From assembly GCA_017654935.2 (NCBI GenBank), contig CM065699.1, forward strand, positions 1,063,074 through 1,127,073: DNA of 64,000 bases. Reading direction: 5' to 3'. Origin of the DNA: Phymorhynchus buccinoides. Its lineage: Eukaryota > Mollusca > Gastropoda > Neogastropoda > Raphitomidae. The translations under genes were made by a program, and so were the position numbers. This document shows positions 35,744 through 48,767 of the stretch, piece by piece; the stretch's first letter is position 1; the number at the start of each line of letters is the position of its first letter. The notes under the pieces are model-generated. The model did not search any database. It was not told the DNA's origin and was given only the letters and a program-made list of their open reading frames with translations.

Positions 35744-35831
35744 CTTCATCGTCTAAGGGGTCAGGGGTCAACAGTTTTCGCTTAATGGCTCTGCCCTCCG
35801 ACTGTGGTCCTCCTACTACAAGGGGTTTCTC
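35744..35831 (-). CDS. ANKRD11/12-like gene, exon A (most upstream exon found)
   Basis: This exon has 88 nt. Acceptor ttactgtgtgttccag|GAGAAACC; donor GATGAAG|gtcagtg. It starts in phase 0 and ends in phase 1, as required by exon B. It encodes EKPLVVGGPQSEGRAIKRKL and LTPDPLDDE. The RAIKRKL segment recalls the ERASKRKLP stretch near the vertebrate N-terminus. Homology is suggestive rather than strong; inclusion rests on splice sites and phase. The start codon must lie in an exon not identified (above 37 kb or outside the window). Confidence 0.75.
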
Positions 35832-37612
35832 CTGGAACACACAGTAATACACACATGTAAATCAATGAGAACAACACTACGGTACACTGTAGCACACACA
35901 GTAATACACACATGTAAATCAATGAGAACAACACTACGGTACACTGCAGAGACACGCAGAGTAATACACACATGTAAATCAATGAGTACAACACTACGGT
36001 ACACTGTAACACACAGAGTAATACACACATGTAAATCAATGAGAACAACACTACGGTACACTGTAACACACAGAGTAATACACACATGTAAATCAATGAG
36101 AACAACACTACGGTACACTGTAACACACAGTAATACACACATGTAAATCAATGAGAACAACACTACGGTACACTGTAACACACACATGTAAATCAATGAG
36201 AACAACACTACGGTACACTGTAACACACACATGTAAATCAATGAGAACAACACTACGGTACACTGTAACACACAGTAATACACACATGTAAATCAATGAG
36301 AACAACACTACGGTACACTGTAACACACAGTAATACACACATGTAAATCAATGAGAACAACACTACGGTACACTGTAACACACAGTAATACACACATGTA
36401 AATCAATGAGAACAACACTAAGGTACACTGTAACACACAGAGTAATACACACATGTAAATCAATGAGAATGACACTAAAATACACTGTAACACACAGAGT
36501 AATATGCACATGTATAATCAATGAGAACAACACTAAAATACACTGTAACACACAGAGTAATACGCACATGTAAATCAATGAGAACACTAAAATACACTGT
36601 AACACACAGTAATACACACATGTAAATCAATGAGAACAACACTACGGTACACTGTAACACACAGAGTAATACACACATGTAAATCAATGAGAACAACACT
36701 AAGGTACACTGTAACACACAGTAATACACACATGTAAATCAATGAGAATGACACTAAAATACACTGTAACACACAGTAATACACACATGTAAATCAATGA
36801 GAACACTAAAATACACTGTAACACACAGAGTAATACACACATGTAAATCAATGAGAATGACACTTAAACACACTTGCAGTATTGTATTCAAACTTGATTG
36901 AGAATGTGAATGTGGTCTCTATGTTTCTTCTTAGAATGTTCATATTGTAACTATTTTACTCTTGTATAATGAATTGTGTGTGTGTGTGTGTGCGCATGCA
37001 TGTGTATGTGTGTGCGCGCACGCGTGTGCGCAAGGAAGTAAGAGAACGTTGCGTGCAAGCATCGTGCTTATTTTACTTTCTAATGATTAATTATTTGTTT
37101 GCCTTTAATGTTCTTGTTATCAATGTAAAGCGCACTGAGCTCATGTGAGAAAGAGCGCTATATAAATTCCCATTATTATTATTATTATAAATACACATGC
37201 ACATCAATGAGAATGACACTAAGGTACATTGGAACACACACACATAAATACACACATGTAAATCAATAAGAACAACACTAAAATACACTGGAAGACACAG
37301 AGAAATACACATGTAAATCAATGAGAATGACACTTAAATACACTGTAACACACAGAGAAATACACACATGTAAATCAATGAGAATGACAAATACACTGTA
37401 ACACACAGAGAAATACACATGTAAATCAATGAGAATGACAAATACACTGTAACACACACAGAGAAATACACATGTAAATCAATGAGAATGACACTTAAAT
37501 ACACTGTAACACACAGAGAAATACACATGTAAATCAATGAGAATGACAAATACACTGTAACACACAGAGAAATACACATATGTAAATCAATGAGAATGAC
37601 ACTTAAATACAT
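35832..37612 (-). repeat. About 56-bp array carrying acceptor-like units upstream of exon A
   Basis: Units ACACATGTAAATCAATGAGA ACAACACTACGGTACACTGT AACACACAGTAAT. On the minus strand each contains tgtgtgttacag, close to the real tgtgtgttccag acceptor. The array starts exactly at exon A. It is interrupted at 36885-37195 by an interspersed element and continues to about 37612 with slightly different units (agaaatacacatg). Confidence 0.85.
36885..37195 (-). mobile_element. Interspersed SINE-like repeat inside the exon A upstream array
   Basis: In reverse orientation it contains both blocks seen separately at 5988-6080 and 7944-8195: AGCGCTATATAAATTCCCATTATTATT at the end, GTAAAGCGCACTGAGCTCAT, GAACGTTGCGTGC, a (TG)n/CG-rich tract, and AACTATTTTACTCTTG. 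It splits one tandem array, so it inserted after the array existed. No RNA polymerase III promoter boxes were identified with confidence. Confidence 0.65.
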
Positions 37613-38650
37613 CGTATCATGAGGACAGGCCATTTGTGTGTGTAATGATGACAGGCCATTGTCTTTGTCATGTGGATAGGCCATTTGTGTGTGTAATGAT
37701 GATAGGCCATTTGTGTGTGTAATGATGATAGGCCATTTGTGTGTGTAATGATGATAGGCCATTTGTGTGTGTAATGATGACAGGCCATTTGTGTGTGTAA
37801 TGATGATAGGCCATTTGTGTGTGTAATGATGATAGGCCATTTGTGTGTGTAATGATGACAGGCCATTTGTGTGTGTAATGATGACAGGCCATTGTCTTTG
37901 TAATGTGAGATAGGCCATTTGTGTGTGTAATGATGAATAGGCCATTTGTCAATGTGTAATGATGATAGGCCATTTGTCTGTGTAATGATGATAGGCCATT
38001 TGTGTGTGTAATGATGATAGGCCATTTGTAAATGTAATGAGATAGGCCATTTGTCTGTGTAATGATGATAGGCCATTTGTGTGTGTAATGATGATAGGCC
38101 ATTTGTCACTGTAATGACAGATAGGCCATTTGTCAATGTGTAATGATGATAGGCCATTTGTCTGTGTAATGATGATAGGCCATTTGTACACTGTAATGAT
38201 GATAGGCCATTTGTCAATGTGTAATGATGATAGGTAACCATTTGTGTGTGTAATGATGATAGGCCATTTGTGTGTGTAATGAGGACAGGCCATTTGTGTG
38301 TGTAATGATGATAGGCCATTTGTGTGTGTAATGATGATAGGCCATTTGTGTGTGTAATGATGATAGGCCATTTGTGTGTGTAATGATGATAGGCCATTTG
38401 TGTGTGTAATGATGATAGGCCATTTGTGTGTGTAATGATGATAGGCCATTTGTCTGTGTAATGATGATAGGCCATTTGTCTGTGTAATGATGATAGGCCA
38501 TTTGTCTGTGTAATGATGATAGGCCATTTGTGTGTGTAATGAGGACAGGCCATTTGTCTGTGTAATGAGGATAGGCCATTTGTCTGTGTAATGAGGATAA
38601 GCCATTTGTGTGTGTAATGAGGATAGGCCATTGTGCACGTCATGTGGATA
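37613..38650. repeat. 26-bp tandem array, about 38 copies
   Basis: AGGCCATTTGTGTGTGTAATGATGAT with interior variants (gaggac, tctgtg, caatgtgta). The internal TG dinucleotide count varies among units. False minus-strand ORFs of 144-346 codons result. Confidence 0.95.
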
Positions 38651-38729
38651 GGACAAAGGCCTCACATTAAAAGTTCACTTACAGACACCAACAAATTGAC
38701 AGCACACACAATGACAGACGAACAGAACA

Positions 38730-39179
38730 GAACAAACGGACATGGACAAACACACACTACACAGACACTGGATGTCCTGCCCACCCCCCCCCAATGGACA
38801 TGGACAAACACACCTACACAGACACTGGATGTCCCCCCCCCTCACCCCCAGCATTGACAATGGACATGGACAAACACACACTACACAGACACTGAATGTC
38901 CTGCCCCCCCCCCCCCCCCCCCCCTCCCCCCCAGCATTGACAATGGACATAGACAAACACACACTACACACACAGACACTGAATGTCCTGTCCTGCCCCC
39001 CCCCCCCCCCCATACCCCCATACCCATACCCCCCTCCCCCCCAGCATTGACAATGGACATGGACAAACACACACTACACAGAATGTCCTGTCCTGACCCC
39101 CCCCCCCACATACTCCCCCCCAGCATTGACAATGGACATAGACAAACACACACTACACACACTGAATGTCCTGTCAGGC

Positions 39180-39218
<39 letters not shown>

Positions 39219-40225
39219 CCCCCAGCATTGACAATGGACATGGACAAACACACACTACACACACTGAATGTCCTGTCAGGCCTGCCCCCCCCCCCCCCCC
39301 ATACCCCCCCCTCCCCCCAGCATTGACAATGGACATGGACAAACACACACTACACAGAATGTCCTGTCCTGACACCCCCCCCCCCCCCCCATACTCCCCC
39401 CCCCCCCCCAGCATTGACAATGGACATAGACAAACACACACTACACAGACACTGAATGTCCTGTCCCCCCCCCTGCCCCCCCCTCCCCCCCCCCCCCCCC
39501 CCCCCCCCCCAGCATTGACAATGGACATGGACAAACACACACTACACAGAATGTCCTGTCCTGACCCCCCCCCCCCCCCCCCATACTCCCCCCCCCCCCC
39601 CCCCCAGCATTGACAATGGACATAGACAAACACACACTACACAGACCCCCCCTGAATGTCCCCCCCCCCCCATACCCCCCTGCCCCCAGCCCATGGACCC
39701 ACACTACACAGACTGTCCCCCCCCCCCCCCCCCCCAGCATTGACAATGGACATGGACAAAACACAGTACACAGACACTGAATATCTTGTCCCCCCTCCCC
39801 CCCCTCCCCAGCATTGACAATGGACATAGACAAACACACAGTACACAGAATGTCTTGTACTGCCCCCTCCCCCATAAACACCACCACCCAGCATTGACAA
39901 TGGACATTACACAAACTACACAGACACTGAATGTCTTGTCCCCCCCCCCCCCCCAGTATTGACAATAGACATAGACAAAACTACACAGACACTGAATGTC
40001 CTGTCCCCCATACACACCACCGCCCAGCATTGACAATGGACATTACACAAACTACACAGACACTGAATGTCCTGTCCCCCCCCCCCCCCCCCCCCCCCCC
40101 CCCAGTATTGACAATAGACATCCCCCCCCCCCCCCAGTATTGACAATAGACATTACACAAACTACACAGACACTGAATGTCCTGTCCCCCATACACACCA
40201 CCGCCCAGCATTGGCAAATTAAACG
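38730..40225. repeat. Array whose units carry variable poly-C tracts
   Basis: About 18 units of AGCATTGACAATGGACATGG, ACAAACACACACTACACAGA, CACTGAATGTCCTGT and a C-rich tract. The tract varies from a few C to about 33 C (39182-39214) and sometimes contains TACCC or AT interruptions. Unit length is 55-130 bp, mainly because of the C-tract. The complement is G-rich and could form G-quadruplexes. Confidence 0.95.
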
Positions 40226-40239
40226 TACTGACAAATGGA

Positions 40240-41149
40240 CGGGGCACACACACACACAGACAAAACTGACTAAGACATACCCATATTTGTTACTCCTTCC
40301 CCTCCCCTTATCCTAGAAAACACACACACACACACACATAGTGGTTTGTGCGCTGTTAAAATCAAACACAGCAGAGGACAGTGGAAGTTGTTGACCGATC
40401 AATAGGACACTTGACTTCTCTGTTTTTTCCCTCTGCCCCCACCCCCAAACCCCGCCATGCCACTCTTTCTCTCCAACTACACACACACTGACAGACGGAC
40501 ACGCACACATACAAACACATTTCATAAGAGAGAGAAAGATTGTATTGATTGCAAATCAAATAAAGCAGGGACGCCCAAGCCGAAAGATCGATTGAAAGAC
40601 CCAGAGTCAGACAAGTTCTATTCCTTGGCCTTTCTGTCACACAGACACACACACAAACATGCAAGTCAAATATGCATACACATAAGCATACACAAATGCG
40701 TGCACACACAAACTCACAAGTACACACACACTCACAAGCACACACACACAGAGGGAGAGAGACAGAGACGGAGAGAGACAGGCAGACAGAAAAAGCAGGG
40801 GCAGTCTCAGTTGATGGATCGATAAAGTGGCTTCATTCTGGGCTCTGCTATCATACTGCATACACCAAACCCAAAGAGAGAGTGACAGGCAGACAGACAG
40901 ACCAACAGAGAGAGAGATAAATTGAAAATGGTTTATTTGATCTAGGCCATGTGCCCGTGTCAAATGGGAACAGGGGGGATGGGCCAGAAAAAAAAGTAAC
41001 AAGTGCAACGTCCCCTCGCAGCATCGCCGAGGTACTCCGAAATCGGAATGTGTCGGCTGTACACATACATAAAATGCATCAAAACAGCACGTAACTACAT
41101 AAAAACGCATCAAAACAGCACGTAACTGAATAGGTTTTTATATATAGCC
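40240..41149. other. CA-rich sequence with degenerate macro-repeat copies
   Basis: Short CA tracts (40320-40338, 40480-40520, 40640-40760) and two degenerate copies of the ATCGATTGAAAGACCCAG and GATGGATCGATAAAGTGGCT type, related to the macro-repeat at 43800-44690. No gene seen. Confidence 0.5.
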
Positions 41150-41169
41150 TTGGGGTTCGGACCCGTGAT

Positions 41170-42298
41170 TTGAGCGTGCGCGATCATGCGCGCACAGAAA
41201 AATTCATAACAACTGTGTTATAGACCATTCATTAAGAAATGAAATGCTGTGAAACATTCATGACAACTGTGTTATAGACCATTCAATAAGAAATGAAATG
41301 CTGTGAAACAACATTCATGACAACTGTGTTATATAGACCATTCATTAAGAAATGAAATGCTGTGAAACATTCATGACAACTGTGTTGTAGACCATTCATT
41401 AAGAAATGAAATGCTGTGAAACATTCATGACAACTGTGTTATAGACCATTCAATAAGAAATGAAATGCTGTGAAACATTCATGACAACTGTGTTATAGAC
41501 CATTCATTAAGAAATGAAATGCTGTGAAACATTCATGACAACTGTGTTATAGACCATTCATCAAGAAATGAAATGCTGTGAAACATTCATGACAACTGTG
41601 TTATAGACCATTCAATAAGAAATGAAATGCTGTGAAACATTCATGACAACTGTGTTATAGACCATTCATCAAGAAATGAAATGCTGTGAAACATTCATGA
41701 CAACTGTGTTGTAGACCATTCATCAAGAAATGAAATGCTGTGAAACATTCATGACAACTGTGTTATAGACCATTCATTAAGAAATGAAATGCTGTGAAAC
41801 ATTCATGACAACTGTGTTATAGACCATTCATTAAGAAATGAAAAAAAAAAAAAATTGTGCTGTGAAACATTCATGACAACTGTGTTATAGACCATTCATT
41901 AAGAAATGAAATGCTGTGAAACATTCATGACAACTGTGTTATAGACCATTCATTAAGAAATGAAATGCTGTGAAACATTCATGACAACTGTGTTATAGAC
42001 CATTCATCAAGAAATGAAATGCTGTGAAACATTCATGACAACTGTGTTATAGACCATTCATCAAGAAATGAAATGCTGTGAAACATTCATGACAACTGTG
42101 TTATAGACCATTCAATAAGAAATGAAATGCTGTGAAACATTCATGACAACTGTGTTATAGACCATTCATCAAGAAATGAAATGCTGTGAAACATCCATGA
42201 CAACCGTGTTATAGACCATTCATTAAGAAATGAAATGCTGTGAAACATTCATGACAACCGTGTTATAGACCATTCATCAAGAAATGAAATGCTGTGAA
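41170..42298. repeat. 54-bp tandem array, about 21 copies
   Basis: ATTCATGACAACTGTGTTAT AGACCATTCATTAAGAAATG AAATGCTGTGAAAC repeats every 54 bp. Variation is mainly attaag/aataag/atcaag, one (A)14 insertion at 41841 and one 57-bp unit at 41307. No frame is open. Confidence 0.97.
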
Positions 42299-42312
42299 AA
42301 ACACTGCATTAA

Positions 42313-42533
42313 CCCTTTCCCTGCCAGCCATCTTTGAGCCAAAAATGTCCATTAAACTTACTTGGCTACAGAAAAGATGTCTGCAATATTGTGGGATTTC
42401 TCTGACATATTTAGAATGGGGTCAATCCTTCAGGAACACAATATCATTGAATAACAGACCCTGATTTCAAGGGTTTGAATAGCATGGGTGATAAGCAGTG
42501 TGGTGCAAAAATGCGACATTGGCGGTGAAAGGG
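42313..42533. mobile_element. 221-bp piggyBac-type MITE
   Basis: Ends CCCTTTCCCTGCC and GGCGGTGAAAGGG are inverted repeats (13 bp, two mismatches). They are flanked by TTAA on each side (42309-42312, 42534-42537), the target duplication used by piggyBac elements, whose ends also begin CCC. It has no coding capacity. Confidence 0.8.
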
Positions 42534-42589
42534 TTAAAATACATGCAAAACTTCGCGAGATATTAGCGATTATGTGTTTCGGGGTTTGA

Positions 42590-42812
42590 ACCCCGTAACT
42601 GGCGCGACCTTGAGCTTAATGTAAAACTAAATACATCAGTGGATAGCTTGCATCTTGGCAAACTAGTATACCAAATTTCATGATAGACTGAATAGTTTTT
42701 CAGAAAAACGGACGAATAGCCGGACGGACGGAGGCACGCCGGACGGACGGACACCGGACGGACGGACCAGACAAAAACAATAGCTCCCCGAACCTTCGGC
42801 TCGGGGACTAAT
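42590..42812. mobile_element. Dispersed repeat with GGAC runs and terminal hairpin
   Basis: It contains GATAGCTTGCATCTTGGCAA, a (CGGACGGA)n-like stretch at 42712-42770, and ends in the stem TCCCCGAA cctt CGGCTCGGGGA (42785-42808) followed by CTAATAATAATAA. The layout resembles 7262-7941 and 21240-21692. Confidence 0.6.
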
Positions 42813-43127
42813 AATAATAAAGTGATTAGATAAATAACAGCATAATGGCATACAAGAACATGCAGAAACAACCCGATAAATCAATCAAGAAATGATACAA
42901 TAAGATAATAATAGCATAGAAACATACAATTCATAAGCATATAAATAAATAAGATAGCCAAATCAAATACATACAAACATATGTACAAACATGTACATGT
43001 ATACATACATACAACACACACACACACACACACTCAACATACACATACATAAACCCACCAACACACACATATCCACCCCCACCCCAAGCACACGCTAACA
43101 CATACACGGGCACAAGAATGGGAGGGG

Positions 43128-43228
<101 letters not shown>

Positions 43229-43314
43229 GAGAGGGACAGAAATACATACACATTGATAGAGATCCAGGCATAAAAATATTTAAAAAAAGCCCCACATAAA
43301 AGCTGAAGATACAC

Positions 43315-43765
43315 AATGGATAAACAGGCCTCTAATGTTGTGCCTTCCTGTCACGCCACATAGACAGACAAGCTGCCTTCCTGTCACGCCACATAGACAG
43401 ACAAGCTGACAGTCACAATGGATAAACAGGCCTCTAATGTTGTGCCTTCCTGTCACGCCACATAGACAGACAAGCTGACAGTCACAATGGATAAACAGGC
43501 CTCTAATGTTGTGCCTTCCTGTCACGCCACATAGACAGACAAGCTGACAGTCACAATGGATAAACAGGCCTCTAATGTTGTGCCTTCCTGTCACGCCACA
43601 TAGACAGACAAGCTGACAGTCACAATGGATAAACAGGCCTCTAATGTTGTGCCTTCCTGTCACGCCACATAGACAGACAAGCTGACAGTCACAATGGATA
43701 AACAGGCCTCTAATGTTGTGCCTTCCTGTCACGCCACATAGACAGACAAGCTGACAGTCAGAATG
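43315..43765. repeat. 69-bp tandem array, 6.5 copies
   Basis: CACAATGGATAAACAGGCCT CTAATGTTGTGCCTTCCTGT CACGCCACATAGACAGACAA GCTGACAGT. The core TGTGCCTTCCTGTCAC is also the core of the degenerate macro-repeat in 43800-44690 and 51300-52290, so the array probably grew from one such copy. Confidence 0.95.
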
Positions 43766-43799
43766 ACAAATGCCCGTGAAAAATAAAATACAGAAACAA

Positions 43800-44690
43800 A
43801 ATACATGTAGCAACATTTCAAGTTTGTGGGTCGATAAAATGGCTCAAATTCTGTGCCTTCCTGTCACACTACACACAGTCATGCACGTTCATAAACATTT
43901 GGATGAGGCTAAACAGAGAACAAAATTGAGGAGTCTAAATGGACTGATGGACACAACATGAATAACTCTTACTTTCACACCATACAGATACAGACAGTAC
44001 AAGACCGATATAGACACACAGACACAGTCAGTCAGACAGACAGACATGCAAACCGATTTGTTCAACTTGAAGGTGAAGAAGGTAGCACCAAAGCAGCACA
44101 AGACCAGCCCAAGTTGTTGGAGCCATAAAACTGCTTCTGATTCTGTCCTTTTCTGTCAAAGCACTAACAGTCACAAAACAGACACACAGACTGACACTAG
44201 TGACAGACACACAAACTGACGGACACACAGACCAATTTGGATGAGGCTAAATTTAACACACACAAATGTGACCCAAACTGAAAAAGCAACCTAAAGGGAC
44301 AGTCTAATACTTTGATTGAAAGGCTCTAATTCTAACAGTCTCTAATGTCTTTGATCTCTCTCTGCACATTCAAACACTATAATTATGAATAGCTGATAGA
44401 GACAGACAGACAGATGTGGAAGAGGTTAATTCTAAGCCTCTCTCTCTCTAAGCTGTCTTTCCCTCCCTCCCTCTCTCTCGTTCACACACACAAACGCACA
44501 TTCACACACACTATAATTATGAATAGCAGTGATAGAGACAGACAGACAGATGTGGAAGAGGTTAAAAAAGATACCATTAAGCTGAACAGGGACAGCCCAA
44601 GTTGTGGATCAATAATGGCTTTGTCAATGGTCTTCATTTTGCACCTTACTGTTATGAAAGAGACAGACAGACAGACAGTGCCTTACTGTT
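43800..44690. repeat. Degenerate ancient tandem repeat (left part)
   Basis: Diverged copies of a unit with TGGATCAATAAAATGGCTC, TTCTGTGCCTTCCTGTCACA, a CAGACAGACAGACA run and GATTTGGATGAGGCTAA. Copies are near 43820, 43898, 44108, 44231, 44293, 44413 and 44550. Spacing is irregular. The same units continue at 51310-52290. Confidence 0.65.
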
Positions 44691-44865
44691 ATCAGGGATG
44701 TGAGAGGACCCAAAATAAAAAAGCTTACTGGATCCATGGGCCACCTCGGGCCCCCGGTGGGGACTGCGCGGTAGGAGTGTAAAGAGCATAAATGTGGTGT
44801 GTGTGACTGTAAATAAAGTGTAAAGCTCTATAAACAAGGTGTGTGTGTGTGTGTGTGTGCATGTG

Positions 44866-45126
44866 TCAAAGTCAAAGTCAAAATTTTTATTTTCAGATGG
44901 AACATTGAATAAGCAATAATGGTTTGCTTTTTTACATCAAGCCATCTATAACACAACAGTTAAAGAAGGAAATAAACATGAGAACACCCCCCACCACCAC
45001 CACCCCACACAGACACAAACCAAACCAAAACAAACAAACAACAAAGACATTAATAAGTTCATGCATGCACACACCCGAGTACTCGTATACTCTCTCTCTC
45101 TCTCTCTCTCTCTGTAAAAAAGAGAG

Positions 45127-45164
<38 letters not shown>

Positions 45165-45392
45165 AAAGTCAAAGTCAAAATTTTTATTTTCAGATGGAAC
45201 ATTGAATAAGCAATAATGGTTTGCTTTTTTACATCAAGCCATCTATAACACAACAGTTAAAGAAGGAAATAAACATGAGAACACCCCCACCACCGCCACC
45301 CACACACACACACAGACACAAACCAAACCAAAAACAAACAACAACAAAGACATTAATAAGTTCATGCACGCACACACCCGAGTACTCGTATA

Positions 45393-45430
<38 letters not shown>

Positions 45431-45450
45431 AACAAACATCTATACGCTCA
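44866..45450 (-). repeat. 296-bp tandem duplication of a retrotransposon 3' end
   Basis: GTCAAAGTCAAAGTCAAAAT followed by TTTTATTTTCAGATGG occurs at 44868 and 45164, and the sequence stays nearly identical for about 280 bp to a (CT)n tract. On the minus strand the block ends in (TTTGAC)3, a tail typical of CR1/Jockey-group non-LTR elements. It is probably the 3' end of the element encoded at 45.9-48.5 kb. Confidence 0.8.
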
Positions 45451-45943
45451 AAACATATATACATATATACATATATACAAATACATACACATATATATAT
45501 AACAAGATAAGATACACAGGCACATTAATACTTCGAGTAATTTTCAGTGTGATAGAGGATCAAGATGATTCAGATCAATAAACCACATCATATGAAACAT
45601 GATATAAATAAAATTGACAAGAATGTGATCAAGAAACCAACATATCAAATAATTAGGTTGCCTTGTTTGTCACACAGTATAAATTTGATTAGAAGACGTG
45701 ATCAAACTTAATATTATATTAATCATTAAATGGGTCTTCTTAAAAACATCATCATGGAGCATTAACAGGCAACCGTTACCGGACGTAGACCTTGCATCAA
45801 TGGTAGACATGAAGCCAGAAATACACTTAGAATGAATTTGATGTGTTGTAAACGTCAACCTTTAATCTATGCTTACAGAACGTTCATATTCATGAGGTGA
45901 GTTTTTAATTTTTTCTTAAATAGATTCCTGTTTTTTATGCATT

Positions 45944-48505
45944 TCAAATTTTTGGGGAGGCTAACTGGTTCCATAAGTTTCCACCTGAATAAAGAAAACT
46001 TGATTTGTATATATTGTTTTTTGGTCGAGGGAATGATAGTGAATGGCTATGTCTATGTTGGTTGGTTTCAAAAGTGCTCGTTATCTTTTTCGGAGCATTT
46101 CCGTTCACAACGTTATGCATAAATAATGCTTTATTGAAGAAAAGTCTGTTGTGAAGTGTTAATATGTTTAGATGTTTATAGTCATCACTTGTTAAGGAAC
46201 TTGATTTTAACAAAATCAATTTAACAGCTTTTTTATACATACGATGAACAATTTTCAAATTGGTCTCACTACAGTTATCCCACAATGTGGACGCATAATC
46301 AATCAATGATAGAATGTGGGCATTAAAGAAGAGCTTACGAGAATGAATATCTAATAAGTTTTTGATTTTATTCAATTGGAACGTTTTTTTGGAAAGACGT
46401 TTTCCCAAGGATACAATCTGATCAGTCCAAGAGAGGTCTTTGTCAACAATGATACCTAATGTTTTATGAGAGTCAACTTCTTCAATTTTGTTGTTTTGTA
46501 TATATAAAGATGGAAATTTGTTCTTCATTTTTTTGCCGTTTTTGCCTTGTTGTTGCGTACATGCACTTTGTTTTGGTTGTATTTAAGGACATGTGATTTA
46601 ACTCAGTCCAGGTGACTATATTTTGAATACTGTTTTGAAGTTTACATCCTAGTTGTTCGGCATCAGAATCACTGGAGTGAACAGACGTATCGTCTGCAAA
46701 CATTTCACATTTACTTGAAATAGAACAGGGTAAATCATTCACATAAAGAGAAAATAAGAGAGGGCCAAGCACAGAGCCTTGAGGTACTCCGTATTTGACT
46801 GGCAATCGTGCTGAAATTGTATTGTTTATAACCACTGACTGCACTCGATCGCTCAAAAAGGATGACATCAGATTTTTAAATTCTGGAGTTACCTTGTAAA
46901 GTTCTAGTTTTCGTAGCAATAGAGAATGGTTAATCACATCAAAAGCTTTTTCAAAATCTACGAAGAGAATACCGTTAAATTTATTGTCGTTTACATTACA
47001 AAGAAGACTATCAATAAGCTGTATCAATGCGCTATGGCAAGAATGATTTTTACGGAATCCAGACTGGTCGCCATGTAGTAAGTCATTTTTATCAAGGTAA
47101 GAATACAAGGACACTTGAAGGTGTTTTTCGATAGGTTTTGATATGGCTGACAAAATAGCAATGGGTCTGTAATTTGAGGGATTAGATGTTTCACCAGATT
47201 TATAAAGAGGGGTAACTTTAGCTTGTTTGAAATGAATAGGAAAACATTGTTTATCAATACACAAATTATACAAATACGTTAACGAATCTGAAATAACAGG
47301 ACATGCCACTTTTAATATATTAGTATCTAAGCCATCTAAATCACGGGTTCCTGATCGTTTTAAAGAAGAAAGGTTTTTACTAACGTCAAAAACAGTCATT
47401 GGCTGAAGAACAAAAGGATAATGAAAGTCTTTTGAGTCAAGGTAGTATTTTAAAGTGCCAAGATCATTTTCAGTGGACCTGTCATGCTTTATAACTTTTT
47501 CTGTTATGTTTGCAAAGTGGTCATTTAACTGGTCTGCGGATATATCTTTAATGCTTTGCTGACTCCTGGATGCTTTTTTATTAGTTAATATGTTTATGGC
47601 CTTCCATATTTGACTTGAGTCTTTTGTTGAGGTTAACATCTTTCTAAAATAGTTACGCTTAGCTTTACGCTTCATGGTATTAACTTTGTTTCTTTGTTTT
47701 GTAAATTGCTGTTTTGTGCCATGGTTGCTGAGATCATCGCGTTTATTTCTTTCATCATCTATTTCTTTACTAATCCATGGCGGTTTGGTTTCTTGCCTGA
47801 CTCTTTTCTTAACGAACGGGGCATGTTTATCATATACTGACATAAATGTATTTTTCCAAAATTCAGCTGCTTGGTTAGGATATCTGATTTGATATATGAA
47901 ATCTAAATGAGCATTTGCAAGGTCTTTGAGAAAATCTTGTTCATTAAATTTTTTAAAACTTCTATAATATATACTCTTGTGTCCTACCTTTGGAATTTTG
48001 ATGTGTGTTTTATACCAGGTAAGACAGATGACATTGTGATCACTACAGCCAGAAGGAGGAGCACACAGCTCAATAATGGATTGTTTATTGTTAGCATAGA
48101 TATGGTCAATCAATGATTTAGATGTTTCAGTTATGCGGGTTGGTAAGTTTACTAATTGTTCGAATCCATGTAGACTATAAATATGATACCATTTGGGTCT
48201 GGGTTTCAATAAATCAATATTAAAATCTCCCAGCACAATTGTTTCACGATCAAACATTGTTATTTCATCCATTAAAGAATTGAAATGATCATACCAGACT
48301 GTTGTTTCTGCTGGGTTTCTGTATACAAATCCTATTACTAATGGTGTACTGTTCTTTACAGTGACTTCTATCCATATTGATTCAACAAATTCATTATTAA
48401 CGTTGTCAAGTTTTCTGCAATTTAACGAGGAAGCAAAATATAAGAGTAAACCAGTAGATTTCGGTTTATGTGGGTCTAATCTCATTATCTGATAGCCTGG
48501 CATAT
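45944..48505 (-). pseudogene. CR1/Jockey-group non-LTR retrotransposon, nearly intact ORF2
   Basis: A 673-codon minus frame (48503-46482) contains the C-terminal half of the AP-like endonuclease (GFVYRNP, VLGDFNIDLL, SLIDHIYANN, GCSDHNVI). A spacer follows, then reverse transcriptase (LFVDFEKAFDVINH, YGVPQGSVLGPLLF, FADDTSVHS). A single-base shift in an A run near 46525 moves the thumb region (DYASTLWDNCSETNLKIVHR, LWNQLASPKI) to another frame (46528-45944). It is 5'-truncated inside the endonuclease at about 48505. It is the best-preserved element here and may be recent. Confidence 0.92.
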
Positions 48506-48685
48506 CTATATCTGTCTGTGTCTATGAGTATGTGAGTCAAGTGTAAACACTAGGTATGCATGTGTCTATGAGTATGTGTCAAGTGTAAACACTAGGTGTG
48601 TGTGTGTGTGTGACTATAAATAAGTATGTGAACAAAGTTTAAAGACTAATATTATGCATGTATAGATGAGTGTGTCACTGTGTGT

Positions 48686-48767
<82 letters not shown>

